Below, one piece after another: positions 25,293 through 33,389 of a DNA stretch of 44,058 bases (position 1 is the stretch's first letter; each line of letters opens with the position of its first letter). Location: contig CASFKY010000052.1 of the NCBI GenBank assembly GCA_949295465.1, forward strand, positions 1 to 44,058. The letters are read 5' to 3'. The notes under the pieces are model-generated. The model had not been told where the DNA came from, searched no databases, and saw only the letters and a program-made list of their open reading frames with translations. This stretch comes from an uncultured Oscillospiraceae bacterium (lineage in GTDB: Bacteria; Bacillota; Clostridia; Oscillospirales; Ruminococcaceae). The position numbers and the translations under genes are program-made.

Positions 25293-26372
25293 TCAAAGCG
25301 CCGCTTCCAGCGCCAGGGTCCGGCAGATGTTCCGGGCAAAGGCCTGTGTCCGCTGCCCGATGCCGGGCAGCCGCAGGGCGGCCCCCGCGTCGTTGGCGGT
25401 CTCCATCATGCAGAAGCGGGGCGGCAGATAGAAAGATTTGTTCATGTTGAGGGCCGAGATGAGCTGCCGGGCCACCAGGTCGCTGCCGGAATAGCCTGAC
25501 ACCACAATGGCAAACAGGGCCTTGTCATAAAACCGCCGGGTGCGGAACAGGGCCGTGAGCCGGTTGATGAAGGCGGTGAGGTTGGCCGACACCGCGTCGT
25601 TGTAGTTGGGGCAGAGCAGCAACACCCCGTCGGCGGCGCTCACCGCCGGGTAGACCTGGCGCACCATCACCCCGCCGTAAAAACAGCTGCCCTGCTCGCC
25701 GAAATGCAGGCAGGTCTTGTAGGGGCAGCCGGCGCAGTCCTCCAGGGTGCCGTTGCGCAGCCCGATCTCCTGGATCTCGCAGCCCCCCTCCAGCTGTTCC
25801 TTCACCTGCTGCCAGAGGGCCAGGGTGTTGCTGGTGGAGCGGTTGGAGGCGTGAAGCACCAGAAGCCGGGGCGGCCGGGCCGGACACAGGGGCCGGAAAT
25901 CCAGCAGGCGGCCGGCCAGCTCCCTCACCTCCTGCCGGTAGGCGTCCTCCAGGCCGGCGCCCAAGAGGCCCGCCCGCACCCGAAAGTTTTCCAGCGAGCC
26001 GGTGGCCTCCACCAGGGGCCGGCCCACAAAGGCGCAGCCCGCCTGGTTGGCGGCCAGCACCAGTTCCCGGGCCACCGCCTTGGTGTACAGCTCTCCCTCG
26101 CCGTCCACCACCAGGCCGCCGACGCAGCCTTCCAGGGGGCAGCCCCCGCCCCGCAGAGCCCCCAGCAGGGAATAATAGGCCGGGTTGAGGCCGTTTTGGT
26201 CCAGGGGCAGACAGAACAGCACCGGGCCGGGCCGTTCCAGGCGGCCAAGGCCTTCGGTATCTGTCAGCCGGCAGGGCAGGCCCTCCAGAGCCTTCTGAAG
26301 CACCCGGCGCATCCGGCCGGGCAGGTGAGCCGGGTCGGCGCCCGGCAGCCACACCGTGAGCACAGTGGACAT
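25293..26372 (-). CDS. Protein with two flavodoxin-like halves
   Basis: A soluble protein of 359 residues. The second half (from about 168) is a clear NAD(P)H-dependent FMN reductase/flavodoxin-like domain: LLVLHASNRSTSNTLALWQQ is the flavin phosphate loop, ENGTLEDCAGCPYKTC-like cysteine motif follows (DCAGCPYKTC seen), then LLLCPNYNDAVSANLTAFINR. The first half (1-160) repeats the same fold pattern weakly (PGPVLFCLPLDQNGLNPAYYS) and has lost the phosphate loop. It is the last gene of the cluster with the 1610-residue protein, 38 bp after the dehydrogenase-like gene. ATG 26372 fits, although the ribosome site (AGAGAAAAGAAG) is only fair. A role in electron transfer to a partner is inferred. 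Confidence 0.75.
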   Translation of the reverse strand: MSTVLTVWLPGADPAHLPGRMRRVLQKALEGLPCRLTDTEGLGRLERPGPVLFCLPLDQNGLNPAYYSLLGALRGGGCPLEGCVGGLVVDGEGELYTKAVARELVLAANQAGCAFVGRPLVEATGSLENFRVRAGLLGAGLEDAYRQEVRELAGRLLDFRPLCPARPPRLLVLHASNRSTSNTLALWQQVKEQLEGGCEIQEIGLRNGTLEDCAGCPYKTCLHFGEQGSCFYGGVMVRQVYPAVSAADGVLLLCPNYNDAVSANLTAFINRLTALFRTRRFYDKALFAIVVSGYSGSDLVARQLISALNMNKSFYLPPRFCMMETANDAGAALRLPGIGQRTQAFARNICRTLALEAAL

Positions 26373-26410
26373 TTCAGCAGCACTTCTTTTCTCTTTCTCT
26401 CAAAGGGCGT

Positions 26411-27658
26411 TTATTCCAGCGGAGTGGCCAGGCCGGCCAGATGATCCGCCGCCTTTTGGATGCGCCGGAGCAGGGGCTCCGGCAGGGGCGCCAGCTCGGT
26501 TTCCAGCCCGAGGGGGGTATAGCGGTTCTTGCAGCCCATATATACGCCCCCCAGAAAGACCGAGCCGTAATGCCACTGCCCCCGCAGGGTGAGCAGCAGG
26601 CTGAGGGCCCCCGAGGAGAAGGCCGGCGCCACATAGGGCTTATAGCCCAGGGCCCGCATTTCCAGGTTGGCCCGCACCGCCTTTTGGGTCAGCTCGTCGC
26701 TGAGGGCCGGGTCGTAGTGCTCCAGAGAGTTGGCGATGACCAGGTCCTCCCCGTGGGGGCCGAAGGCCCGGCCCTGGGTGAGGAAGGAGGAAAACCGCTC
26801 CTCCTTTTTGGCGTAATAGGCCGCCCGGGCGTTCATCACCCCCAGGCCGTAGCCCTGGATCTGCTCCGGGCGCAGTCCCTTGCCGTCCCAGCGGCCCTCT
26901 TCGTCCCGGTTGCTCTCCTCGAACATCACCCGGGCCAGGGGGTCCACCGGGTCGCTCACCTGGCAGAACAGCCCCTCAAAGCCCTCCTGCCGGGCCTGGC
27001 GGGCATAGCCCGCCACGATCTGCCGGTTGGCCTCAAACTGGGCCATACGCACGTCCTGCACCTGGCTGCCCACCGGTGGGATGCTGCGGCTGGCAATGAA
27101 GGCCGCCGCGTCACACTGGAAAAACTCCTTGGGAGAGATGACCTCCACCGGGGGCAGGGCGTCGTACTCCCAGGGATAGGCGATCTGGTTTGCCTCAAAC
27201 TCCCACCGGGCGGCGGCCTTTTCGTTCAGGTCACAGATGCCGATGCTCTCGATCACATCCCCGCCCAGAAGCCGCAGGCCGGTGAGCAGGGTGCCCCCCA
27301 CATCCCCCATGGCCAGCAGGTTCACCCGCTTTTTGCCGGTTTTGGGGGCAGGCGCCACCAGTTTCTCCCAGCCGGGATACCGCCGGTTCACCGCCCGCAG
27401 TCCTCCCTGACGGAAGGCCTGCCGCACTGGCTCGTCCAGCCGGGCCGGCCCGGCGCAGGAATGTTCGTCCAGCCAGGCCACGCTCTCGGGCCCGGCCCCC
27501 AGCAGCTCCGGCCGGGTAAGGGCAAAGCTGGCACGGCAGCGGCGGGGGTCCGCCTCAAAGAGGTAGCCCCGGGGCATCTGGGGCCGTGGCAGCGGCTCCA
27601 GCCCCTCGCAGGGGGTCAGAGAGCAGCAGACCGTGCCCTCCACAAGATAATAGTACAT
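26411..27658 (-). CDS. Lactate/malate dehydrogenase-like protein with N-terminal extension
   Basis: A 415-residue protein. From about residue 108 it follows the lactate/malate dehydrogenase plan: the NAD loop VNLLAMGDVGGTLLTGL, Asp143 in GICDLNEK at the end of the second strand, CQVSDPVDPLARV (compare NPVD), GYGLGVMNARAAYYA (compare GLDSARF), and GPHGEDLVIAN with the catalytic-type histidine. The first 105 residues are not part of that family and include cysteines at 11, 12, 17, 41 and 68. Sequence is far from ordinary LDH or MDH, so the substrate is probably different. It starts 18 bp after the 1610-residue gene and is surely co-transcribed with it. Confidence 0.72.
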   Translation of the reverse strand: MYYYLVEGTVCCSLTPCEGLEPLPRPQMPRGYLFEADPRRCRASFALTRPELLGAGPESVAWLDEHSCAGPARLDEPVRQAFRQGGLRAVNRRYPGWEKLVAPAPKTGKKRVNLLAMGDVGGTLLTGLRLLGGDVIESIGICDLNEKAAARWEFEANQIAYPWEYDALPPVEVISPKEFFQCDAAAFIASRSIPPVGSQVQDVRMAQFEANRQIVAGYARQARQEGFEGLFCQVSDPVDPLARVMFEESNRDEEGRWDGKGLRPEQIQGYGLGVMNARAAYYAKKEERFSSFLTQGRAFGPHGEDLVIANSLEHYDPALSDELTQKAVRANLEMRALGYKPYVAPAFSSGALSLLLTLRGQWHYGSVFLGGVYMGCKNRYTPLGLETELAPLPEPLLRRIQKAADHLAGLATPLE

Positions 27659-27676
27659 GAAAGCTTCCTTTCTGCC

Positions 27677-30600
27677 TCAGCCCAGGATGCGCCGGGCGCG
27701 GCGGAGCATATGCAGATCATTTTCCAGATACACCGAGGGGGAGAGGTTGGGGTCATAGGCCAGGCAGCTGCCCTTGTCCGGGCAGAGGGGCAGGATGACC
27801 GCCTCATTCAGGCGGCTGAGGGTCAGGTTGCGGCCAAACTGATGGCGGTACTCCGACTCCAGCACCAAAAAGATCTCCCGGGCGTTGGACAGGCAGCACT
27901 CGGAGAACTCAAACAGGGCCTTCTGGCTGCACCCCTTCATCCGGGGCACCGCGTAGGGCAGAATGAAGTTCACCGAGGGCATCAGCCCGGCCACCTGACG
28001 GGTGGCCCGGCGCACGGTGTCGCCGCCGATGAAGGGATAGAGGGTGGACTCCACAAACCAGCGGCGCAGGCTGGGCAGGGAGTAGACCGCGTCCACCGGC
28101 AGGCCGGTGGAGGCCACCAGGTCCCGGCCATGGGCCGAGAGCACCCCCAGCAGCACCCCTTTCACCTCCACCCCCTCTTTGCGGAAGAGGGGCAGCACCG
28201 CTTGAAGCCGTCCGGGCCGGTGGAGGATGTCGTCCAGCAGCACCACCGGGCGGCCGAAGCTCTTGATAACCCGGATCTGGCTTTCCAGGCTGGTATAGCC
28301 GGGGAAGGGCTCGATGGCGTCCTGCTCCAGGGTGGGATTGTACACCTTGTCGGTGTGGAGGGTCTTGGTGACGGTGTTGGGCACCACCCGCCCCCGCATC
28401 AGCTTGCCGAAGGGCACGCACATGAGGGGACCCAGCTGCCTGGGCTGGGTGGGCTGACGGGGCACCCCGTTCTGGGCGGTCATCTTGGTGACCATCTCCT
28501 CCAAAAGCAGGCTGGAGGGCAGGCTCAGCACCAGCTGGCCGGGGTAGAGCCCGGTCATGGCCAGTTGCAGCCGGCTGTGGGCCTCCTGAATGGCCCGCAG
28601 CAGCCGGGGGCTGGAGGAGAAGGGAGCCTTGAAGGTGGTCTCCAGGTTTTGCAGCAGCACCAGCGGCTGGTGCATATCCACCAGGGCCACCGGCTCGTCG
28701 GCGGTGGAGGAGGAGGCCATCACAAAGCCCTGGCGCTCCAGCGCCCGCCGCACACCGGCAGTGAGGGAGAGATGGGGGATGAAGGCCGCGAAGTTGCAGC
28801 CCCGGGCCAGCCCCTCGGCCAGGGCCTGGGCCAGGATCCACTGCTCCGGGTCCGGCAGGCCGGACTGGCGGGCCACATACAGCCCGCTCAAAAGCAGCAG
28901 CCGGCCGCAGGCGCTCTCCTGGCGCACCTGCTCGGCCAGGGCCACCGAGCCCAGGGCCTCCAGCAGGTCCTCGCTCTCCACCACCCGCAGCCGGGCAAAG
29001 CCGGCGGGCAGGCCGCTGTCCGCATGGCGCAGCACCAGCAGCATGTCCCCGGTAACCGCGATGGAGGTGAGCACATCCCGGGCATAGGGGTGCTTGTGGA
29101 GGACGGTGTCCCCCAGCTGGCGCAGCAGCCCCTCGGCAGGGCGGCTCACCAGTTCCTTATAGAGGGTGCGCTTGTCCAGCACCATCTTGAATTTGTTCTC
29201 CCGCAGGTAGCGGCCGTCGGAGTAGATATATTCCTGCACCACCGGGTCGATCAGATTGGAGATATCCCGGTTCAGGTCGATGTTCTCCCGGATGCGGGTG
29301 GAACTGATGTCCTCCAGATCCGGCGGCAATTGCAGCCGGATGATCTCCCCCTCGATGCAGCTCCAGCTCTTTTCCTCCTCGGCCCGTCGGGAGGGCTCGA
29401 TGCGGCTGAACAGGATGTGGTTGAGGGAGTGGACGCTGCCCGGGCTGGGCGGGTCCCGGTAGGCCGAGGCCCCCCGGATCACGTCGCCTCCCGCCACCAG
29501 GTAGAGGGGCCGCCCCTCAAAGATCCGACGCAGCCGGTTCAGATCGCCGGGGTTGGCGATGTTCACCGGGATGTTGTCCGGGAAGAGGTGGACATGGAAC
29601 TCGTCCGCCACCGACATGTTCACGATCTGACGGCGCACCAGATGGGGCTGGGTGTTTTTGGACCAGGAAAACTCGTCCACCGCCAGGTACACCTCATACC
29701 CCAGATCCCGGATGAGGCGCACGATCCCCTTGTGGGAGAGGGTGAAGGGGTCGAAGGTGCCGGGGAAAAAGGCCACCCGCCGGTATTCCTGGGTTTGCAG
29801 ACGGCCCCGGTCGATGTTGTACACCGACAAAAAGCGGCACAGATGGCTCAGCAGGGCCGCCCGGTAGTAGACGTTCAGCTCGCCGGCCTTGTTCTCCTCC
29901 ATCAAAAAGAGGATCTTCTTGTAGGCCAGGCTCAGCACCCAGCCCTTGAGCCGCTCGCTGGGCACATCCGACTCGAAGAAGCGGGCCAGGGCCCACATGG
30001 CCTCCTGGCGCACCTCCTCCCGGTAGTTGGCCATGCCGCCCAGCAGGATGCCCAGCAGCCCCTCCTGCCGGTGGAGGCCCTGCTCCCCTTTTTCCAAAAA
30101 GCGGCCGCCGTACTCCTCATAATAGCTCAGCATGATGCCGATGGTCTCCAGGGCCACGCTGGCGATCCGCTCGTTGGCGCTGGCCAGATAGGAGTGGAGG
30201 CTCATGATCAGCTCATCCAGCTGCTCGGGGGGCAGCCAGAGGGCGAACCGGCCCAGGCAGCCGGGGATGTACTTGGAAAACTCGTACTCCCCCACTTCCA
30301 GGCCCTTCACCAGTTCCACCGCGATCTCGTTGCGCTGGTCCGGGCTGAGCCGCCCCACCAGCCGCAGCAGGGCCGTGCCCGCGTCCATGCGCACCACCAC
30401 ATGCTCGCTCACCTTTACCAGATTGGACAGGTGGGTGGCAATGTGGAGCAGGTGATCCAGCCGGCCGTGGTCCACCTGGTCCACCAGCAGCTTGATGTTC
30501 ACTGCCTTCAGGATCCAGGGAGTGGAGGTCTTGAGATTGTCCAGGAAAATCTCGCTCACCACATCGGTGCCGTAGAGGATCTTCTGCTGGCTGGCGGTGT

Positions 30601-32509
30601 CGCAGCCCAGGTTGCTCAGGATGCGGTACTGCAAAAACAGGGTGGTGATGTCGCTTTCCACCGGCATCCGCCGGGCCATCTCCTCCACCCCCGCAAGGGC
30701 CGGGTGATCTTTGGGCAGGGCCGCGGTGAGGATCTTGAAATACCGGGACGCGGCAATCCGCAGCCGAAGCCGATCGTCCTCAAAATACCGGGCCGCAAAG
30801 CCCGCCAGGCATTTCAGGTCCTCCTCCTCGGCCAGCTCCATGGGCAGGTCGTACAGAGCATCCAGCAGCGCAAAGGCGGTGTCCTCGTCCTCTTGCCAGT
30901 TCTCATACCGCCTGAGCAGTTCCTTATAGAAGATCCTGGCGTCCTGCGGGCTGCTCCGGCCGAACAGGGAGGCCACCACGATCTTGAGGGTGTAGCCCAG
31001 CCAGCTCTTGTGCCGGGCCGTGAGCTTGTGGTCGGGCTGGGTGATCACGTCCAGGGTCTGGTTCCACAGGGCCACCGCGTCCACCTCGTCCCGGTCCCGG
31101 GTGTGGGCGGGATGCTCTTTGCGGTAGCCGGCGTCGTACTCGGCAATCACCTGACCCACCAGCATGGCGGCATACCGGCGGATGTCTCCCTCCCGGTGCA
31201 TGAGCAGCTCGTACAAAAAGCCCAGGGTCTGCTTTTTCTGGGCAAAGCTCAGGTAGGTGGAATATTCCTGGAAAACCGTCAGGTAGGCCCGGATGTGCTT
31301 CCAGTTTTTCTCGCTGCGGGCGGCCTCCAGCAGGTTGCCGAACTGCCGCTCGGTGGAGAGAGTGTGCATCACCCGGATGTTGTGGTCAATGCCCATGTAG
31401 GCCAGGCTCTTGAGGGTGTCCTCGGCGCTGCGCAGGGCGATATCCGGCAGGACGGCCGGCTTCTGGGGATGGCCGGTCAGGTCCACATCCACCCCCAGCG
31501 AGCGCATGTAGCCCTCAAAATCCTCCAGGCGGGAGTAGACGAACTTGTACCGGCGCAGCTTGGCCTGGTCCACATTGTCCAGCTTTTCCAGGATCACGTC
31601 AAAGGAATCCTTCAGGGAGTAGATGCGGGCGATCTCCCGGCCCTTCTCGTCCTTTTCCTGCTTGACCCGGAAATCCGCATAGATGAGGCAGAGGTTTTCG
31701 GCCGAGAGGTTTTCCAGCTCCAGGTCCCAGGTGGAGTGATTGGCGGCGATGTGGCCCAGCTCGTCCAAGTTCATCTGGTGGAACCACTGGTCGGTGTAAT
31801 AATAGTGCAGGTAGGGCACCCGCTCGCCGGGGCGGCAGCCGAACTTGCCCAGGTCGTGCCCGGCGCAGGCGCCGCTGGTGAGGGAGAGGTCCAGCGGCAG
31901 GCCCGCCGCCAGCATCCCCCGGGCCACTGTCACCGCCACATAGTGCACCCCGGCGATGTGCTCCAGGGTGCGGTAGGGGGTGACCTCCTCCCCCAGCCGC
32001 AGCATCTCATAGATGTACTGGCTGTGCCAGGCCGCCTTGAAGCGCAGATAGGCCCGGCCGTTGGGATATTGGAGCGCCTCCTCGTCCCGGAGGAATTCCA
32101 GGTCCACCATGGGGTCGAAGGGCTCCTGCTGGCGCTCGGCGTCCAGGAAAAACTGGAGCACTCTCAGATAAAAATACAGGGCCGCCCGGCTCTTTTCCAG
32201 GGGCGCCATATATTCCTTCTGGCCGAACATGGTGTAGCGCACCAGGTGATAGGCCCCCTCCATCCAGCCGCACTCCGGCGCCGGGGTCAGCCGCTCCATG
32301 GCCGGGCGGCACAGCTCCAGGATGGCGGCGCAGTCCACCCGGCCGCTCAGGGGCCACAGCCCGGCCAGGGCCGTCTCCCACTCCTCCCGGCGCAGGGCGG
32401 TTTCCAGCGCGCCCCTGGAAAGGCCTGCCTGGCGCAGAAAACCCCGGTCGGTCAGGGTCTGGGTGATCTGCTGATACAACGCGTGGATCTGCTGCTTGTG
32501 AGTCATCAT
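27677..32509 (-). CDS. 1610-residue multidomain protein: HD, helical repeats, NadD-like, GNAT-like, PRT-like
   Basis: A very large cytoplasmic protein. Residues about 170-260 look like an HD phosphohydrolase (EHIAGVHY, CAGHDLGKFG with H218-D219, HIAANHS). About 350-900 is a run of amphipathic helices resembling HEAT-like repeats (RREVRQEAMWALARFF-type units). Residues 911-1095 are a NadD-like nucleotidyltransferase: FFPGTFDPFTLSHKG, where TxSH stands for the usual (H/T)xGH, and DISSTRIRENI at 1067-1077. About 1130-1265 resembles a GNAT acetyltransferase. About 1290-1500 has RPVVLLDDILHRPGRL (1420-1435), like the PRPP loop of phosphoribosyltransferases. Two ATGs stand in tandem (32509 and 32506) after GGGAGG. 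The domain calls are mine by eye; the function is unknown, but the mix points to nucleotide or cofactor chemistry. Confidence 0.8.
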   Translation of the reverse strand: MMTHKQQIHALYQQITQTLTDRGFLRQAGLSRGALETALRREEWETALAGLWPLSGRVDCAAILELCRPAMERLTPAPECGWMEGAYHLVRYTMFGQKEYMAPLEKSRAALYFYLRVLQFFLDAERQQEPFDPMVDLEFLRDEEALQYPNGRAYLRFKAAWHSQYIYEMLRLGEEVTPYRTLEHIAGVHYVAVTVARGMLAAGLPLDLSLTSGACAGHDLGKFGCRPGERVPYLHYYYTDQWFHQMNLDELGHIAANHSTWDLELENLSAENLCLIYADFRVKQEKDEKGREIARIYSLKDSFDVILEKLDNVDQAKLRRYKFVYSRLEDFEGYMRSLGVDVDLTGHPQKPAVLPDIALRSAEDTLKSLAYMGIDHNIRVMHTLSTERQFGNLLEAARSEKNWKHIRAYLTVFQEYSTYLSFAQKKQTLGFLYELLMHREGDIRRYAAMLVGQVIAEYDAGYRKEHPAHTRDRDEVDAVALWNQTLDVITQPDHKLTARHKSWLGYTLKIVVASLFGRSSPQDARIFYKELLRRYENWQEDEDTAFALLDALYDLPMELAEEEDLKCLAGFAARYFEDDRLRLRIAASRYFKILTAALPKDHPALAGVEEMARRMPVESDITTLFLQYRILSNLGCDTASQQKILYGTDVVSEIFLDNLKTSTPWILKAVNIKLLVDQVDHGRLDHLLHIATHLSNLVKVSEHVVVRMDAGTALLRLVGRLSPDQRNEIAVELVKGLEVGEYEFSKYIPGCLGRFALWLPPEQLDELIMSLHSYLASANERIASVALETIGIMLSYYEEYGGRFLEKGEQGLHRQEGLLGILLGGMANYREEVRQEAMWALARFFESDVPSERLKGWVLSLAYKKILFLMEENKAGELNVYYRAALLSHLCRFLSVYNIDRGRLQTQEYRRVAFFPGTFDPFTLSHKGIVRLIRDLGYEVYLAVDEFSWSKNTQPHLVRRQIVNMSVADEFHVHLFPDNIPVNIANPGDLNRLRRIFEGRPLYLVAGGDVIRGASAYRDPPSPGSVHSLNHILFSRIEPSRRAEEEKSWSCIEGEIIRLQLPPDLEDISSTRIRENIDLNRDISNLIDPVVQEYIYSDGRYLRENKFKMVLDKRTLYKELVSRPAEGLLRQLGDTVLHKHPYARDVLTSIAVTGDMLLVLRHADSGLPAGFARLRVVESEDLLEALGSVALAEQVRQESACGRLLLLSGLYVARQSGLPDPEQWILAQALAEGLARGCNFAAFIPHLSLTAGVRRALERQGFVMASSSTADEPVALVDMHQPLVLLQNLETTFKAPFSSSPRLLRAIQEAHSRLQLAMTGLYPGQLVLSLPSSLLLEEMVTKMTAQNGVPRQPTQPRQLGPLMCVPFGKLMRGRVVPNTVTKTLHTDKVYNPTLEQDAIEPFPGYTSLESQIRVIKSFGRPVVLLDDILHRPGRLQAVLPLFRKEGVEVKGVLLGVLSAHGRDLVASTGLPVDAVYSLPSLRRWFVESTLYPFIGGDTVRRATRQVAGLMPSVNFILPYAVPRMKGCSQKALFEFSECCLSNAREIFLVLESEYRHQFGRNLTLSRLNEAVILPLCPDKGSCLAYDPNLSPSVYLENDLHMLRRARRILG

Positions 32510-32600
32510 TTTCCTCCCTGTCCCGGCCGGGGCCGGCGGTCATCCATTTTCAGCACAAAGGCCGCAGCCGCCGCAAAGGGCAGCTGCGGCCGGGGTCGCC

Positions 32601-33128
32601 TTACAGGATCTCCAGAAGCCGCCCTTCCTTGCGGGGCGCGCCCTCTGCCGGCTGGCTGGCCGGATAGCCCAGGATGCAGTGTCCGACCCCCCGGTACTCG
32701 CCTTCCAGCCCCCAGGAGGCCAGAAGCCGCTTGCCCTCTTCGCTCTCAAACACTTCCCGGGCCCGGTGGATCCAGCAGCTGCCCAGCCCCAGGCTGGCGG
32801 CCGCGTTCATCATATTGCCCATGGCCAGGCTGCCGTCCTCCACGGCGGTGGGGATGTCGGCCTTCACCAGCACCACCACCACGGTGGGCGCCCCGTAGAA
32901 GGGGTCCATCTCCGGCTTGCCCAAGATCTGCGCGTTCAGGCGGCTGAGGGTGTCCCGGGTGGCCTTGTCCTGCACGGCCACAAACAGCACCGGCTGGCGG
33001 CCCATGCCGCTGGGCGCCCAGGCCCCGGCCTCGATCACCGTCTCCATCTCTTCCAGGCTGATCTGACGGTCCTGATAAGCGCGGCAGCTGCGGCGCTGGC
33101 GCATATTCTGCAAAACAGCGTTATCCAT
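32601..33128 (-). CDS. Nitroreductase family FMN protein
   Basis: A 175-residue flavoprotein of the nitroreductase family, which uses FMN and NAD(P)H to reduce nitro groups, quinones or other acceptors. RRSCRAYQDRQI at the N-terminus is the FMN phosphate-binding arginine cluster, APSGMGRQPVLFVAV the usual second motif, and MNAAASLGLGSCWIHRA the helix that closes the fold. ATG 33128 has GGAGGA about nine bases upstream; the frame's extension to 33218 covers the promoter. It lies 91 bp before the 1610-residue gene, with a weak stem (GGCCGCAGC and its complement, about 32549-32600) between them, so co-transcription is likely but may be reduced. Confidence 0.88.
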   Translation of the reverse strand: MDNAVLQNMRQRRSCRAYQDRQISLEEMETVIEAGAWAPSGMGRQPVLFVAVQDKATRDTLSRLNAQILGKPEMDPFYGAPTVVVVLVKADIPTAVEDGSLAMGNMMNAAASLGLGSCWIHRAREVFESEEGKRLLASWGLEGEYRGVGHCILGYPASQPAEGAPRKEGRLLEIL

Positions 33129-33189
33129 CTCTTCATTCCTCCATTTCTGAGTGAAACGCCGAAAACCGGCGTGGTTTTGTTCCAAATTA

Positions 33190-33218
33190 AGTATACTCTG
33201 CCTGTTTTTTTCCGTCAA
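33190..33218 (-). promoter_or_regulatory. Sigma-A promoter of the nitroreductase and 1610-residue protein cluster
   Basis: On the minus strand TTGACG (33213-33218) and TATACT (33190-33195) are 17 bp apart. I see no other convincing promoter before the genes downstream. Confidence 0.75.
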
Positions 33219-33338
33219 TCAGCAGTTTGCGCTCCCCCGCCGGTTTGAGGTCTTTTCTGCCGCGCGCAAAGGACGCAAACCGGCAAAAAAATTTTTGCGC
33301 CGGGCCCCGCCCCTCTGCCATCCGCCCCCGACGTCTGA

Positions 33339-33344
33339 TATAAT
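33339..33344 (+). promoter_or_regulatory. -10 box of the AI-2E family gene
   Basis: A perfect TATAAT lies 45 bp before the start codon in otherwise GC-rich sequence. The matching -35 position (about 33316-33321, TGCCAT) is poor. Confidence 0.55.
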
Positions 33345-33389
33345 GGAGACAGAAACCGGCGAATTTTGTCGAGGAGGGAGGCGATACCC

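Noticed and set aside
32549-32600. Stem GGCCGCAGC with its complement between the nitroreductase gene and the giant gene, as a terminator
   Set aside because: The T-run is only TTTGTG, so I do not call it a terminator; it may lower read-through slightly.
26441-32947. A plus-strand open frame of 2168 codons
   Set aside because: It lies antisense to the giant protein, the dehydrogenase-like gene and the nitroreductase gene. It is rich in H, Q, G, L and P, lacks domain motifs and has no ribosome site; it is a by-product of GC-rich codon use on the other strand.
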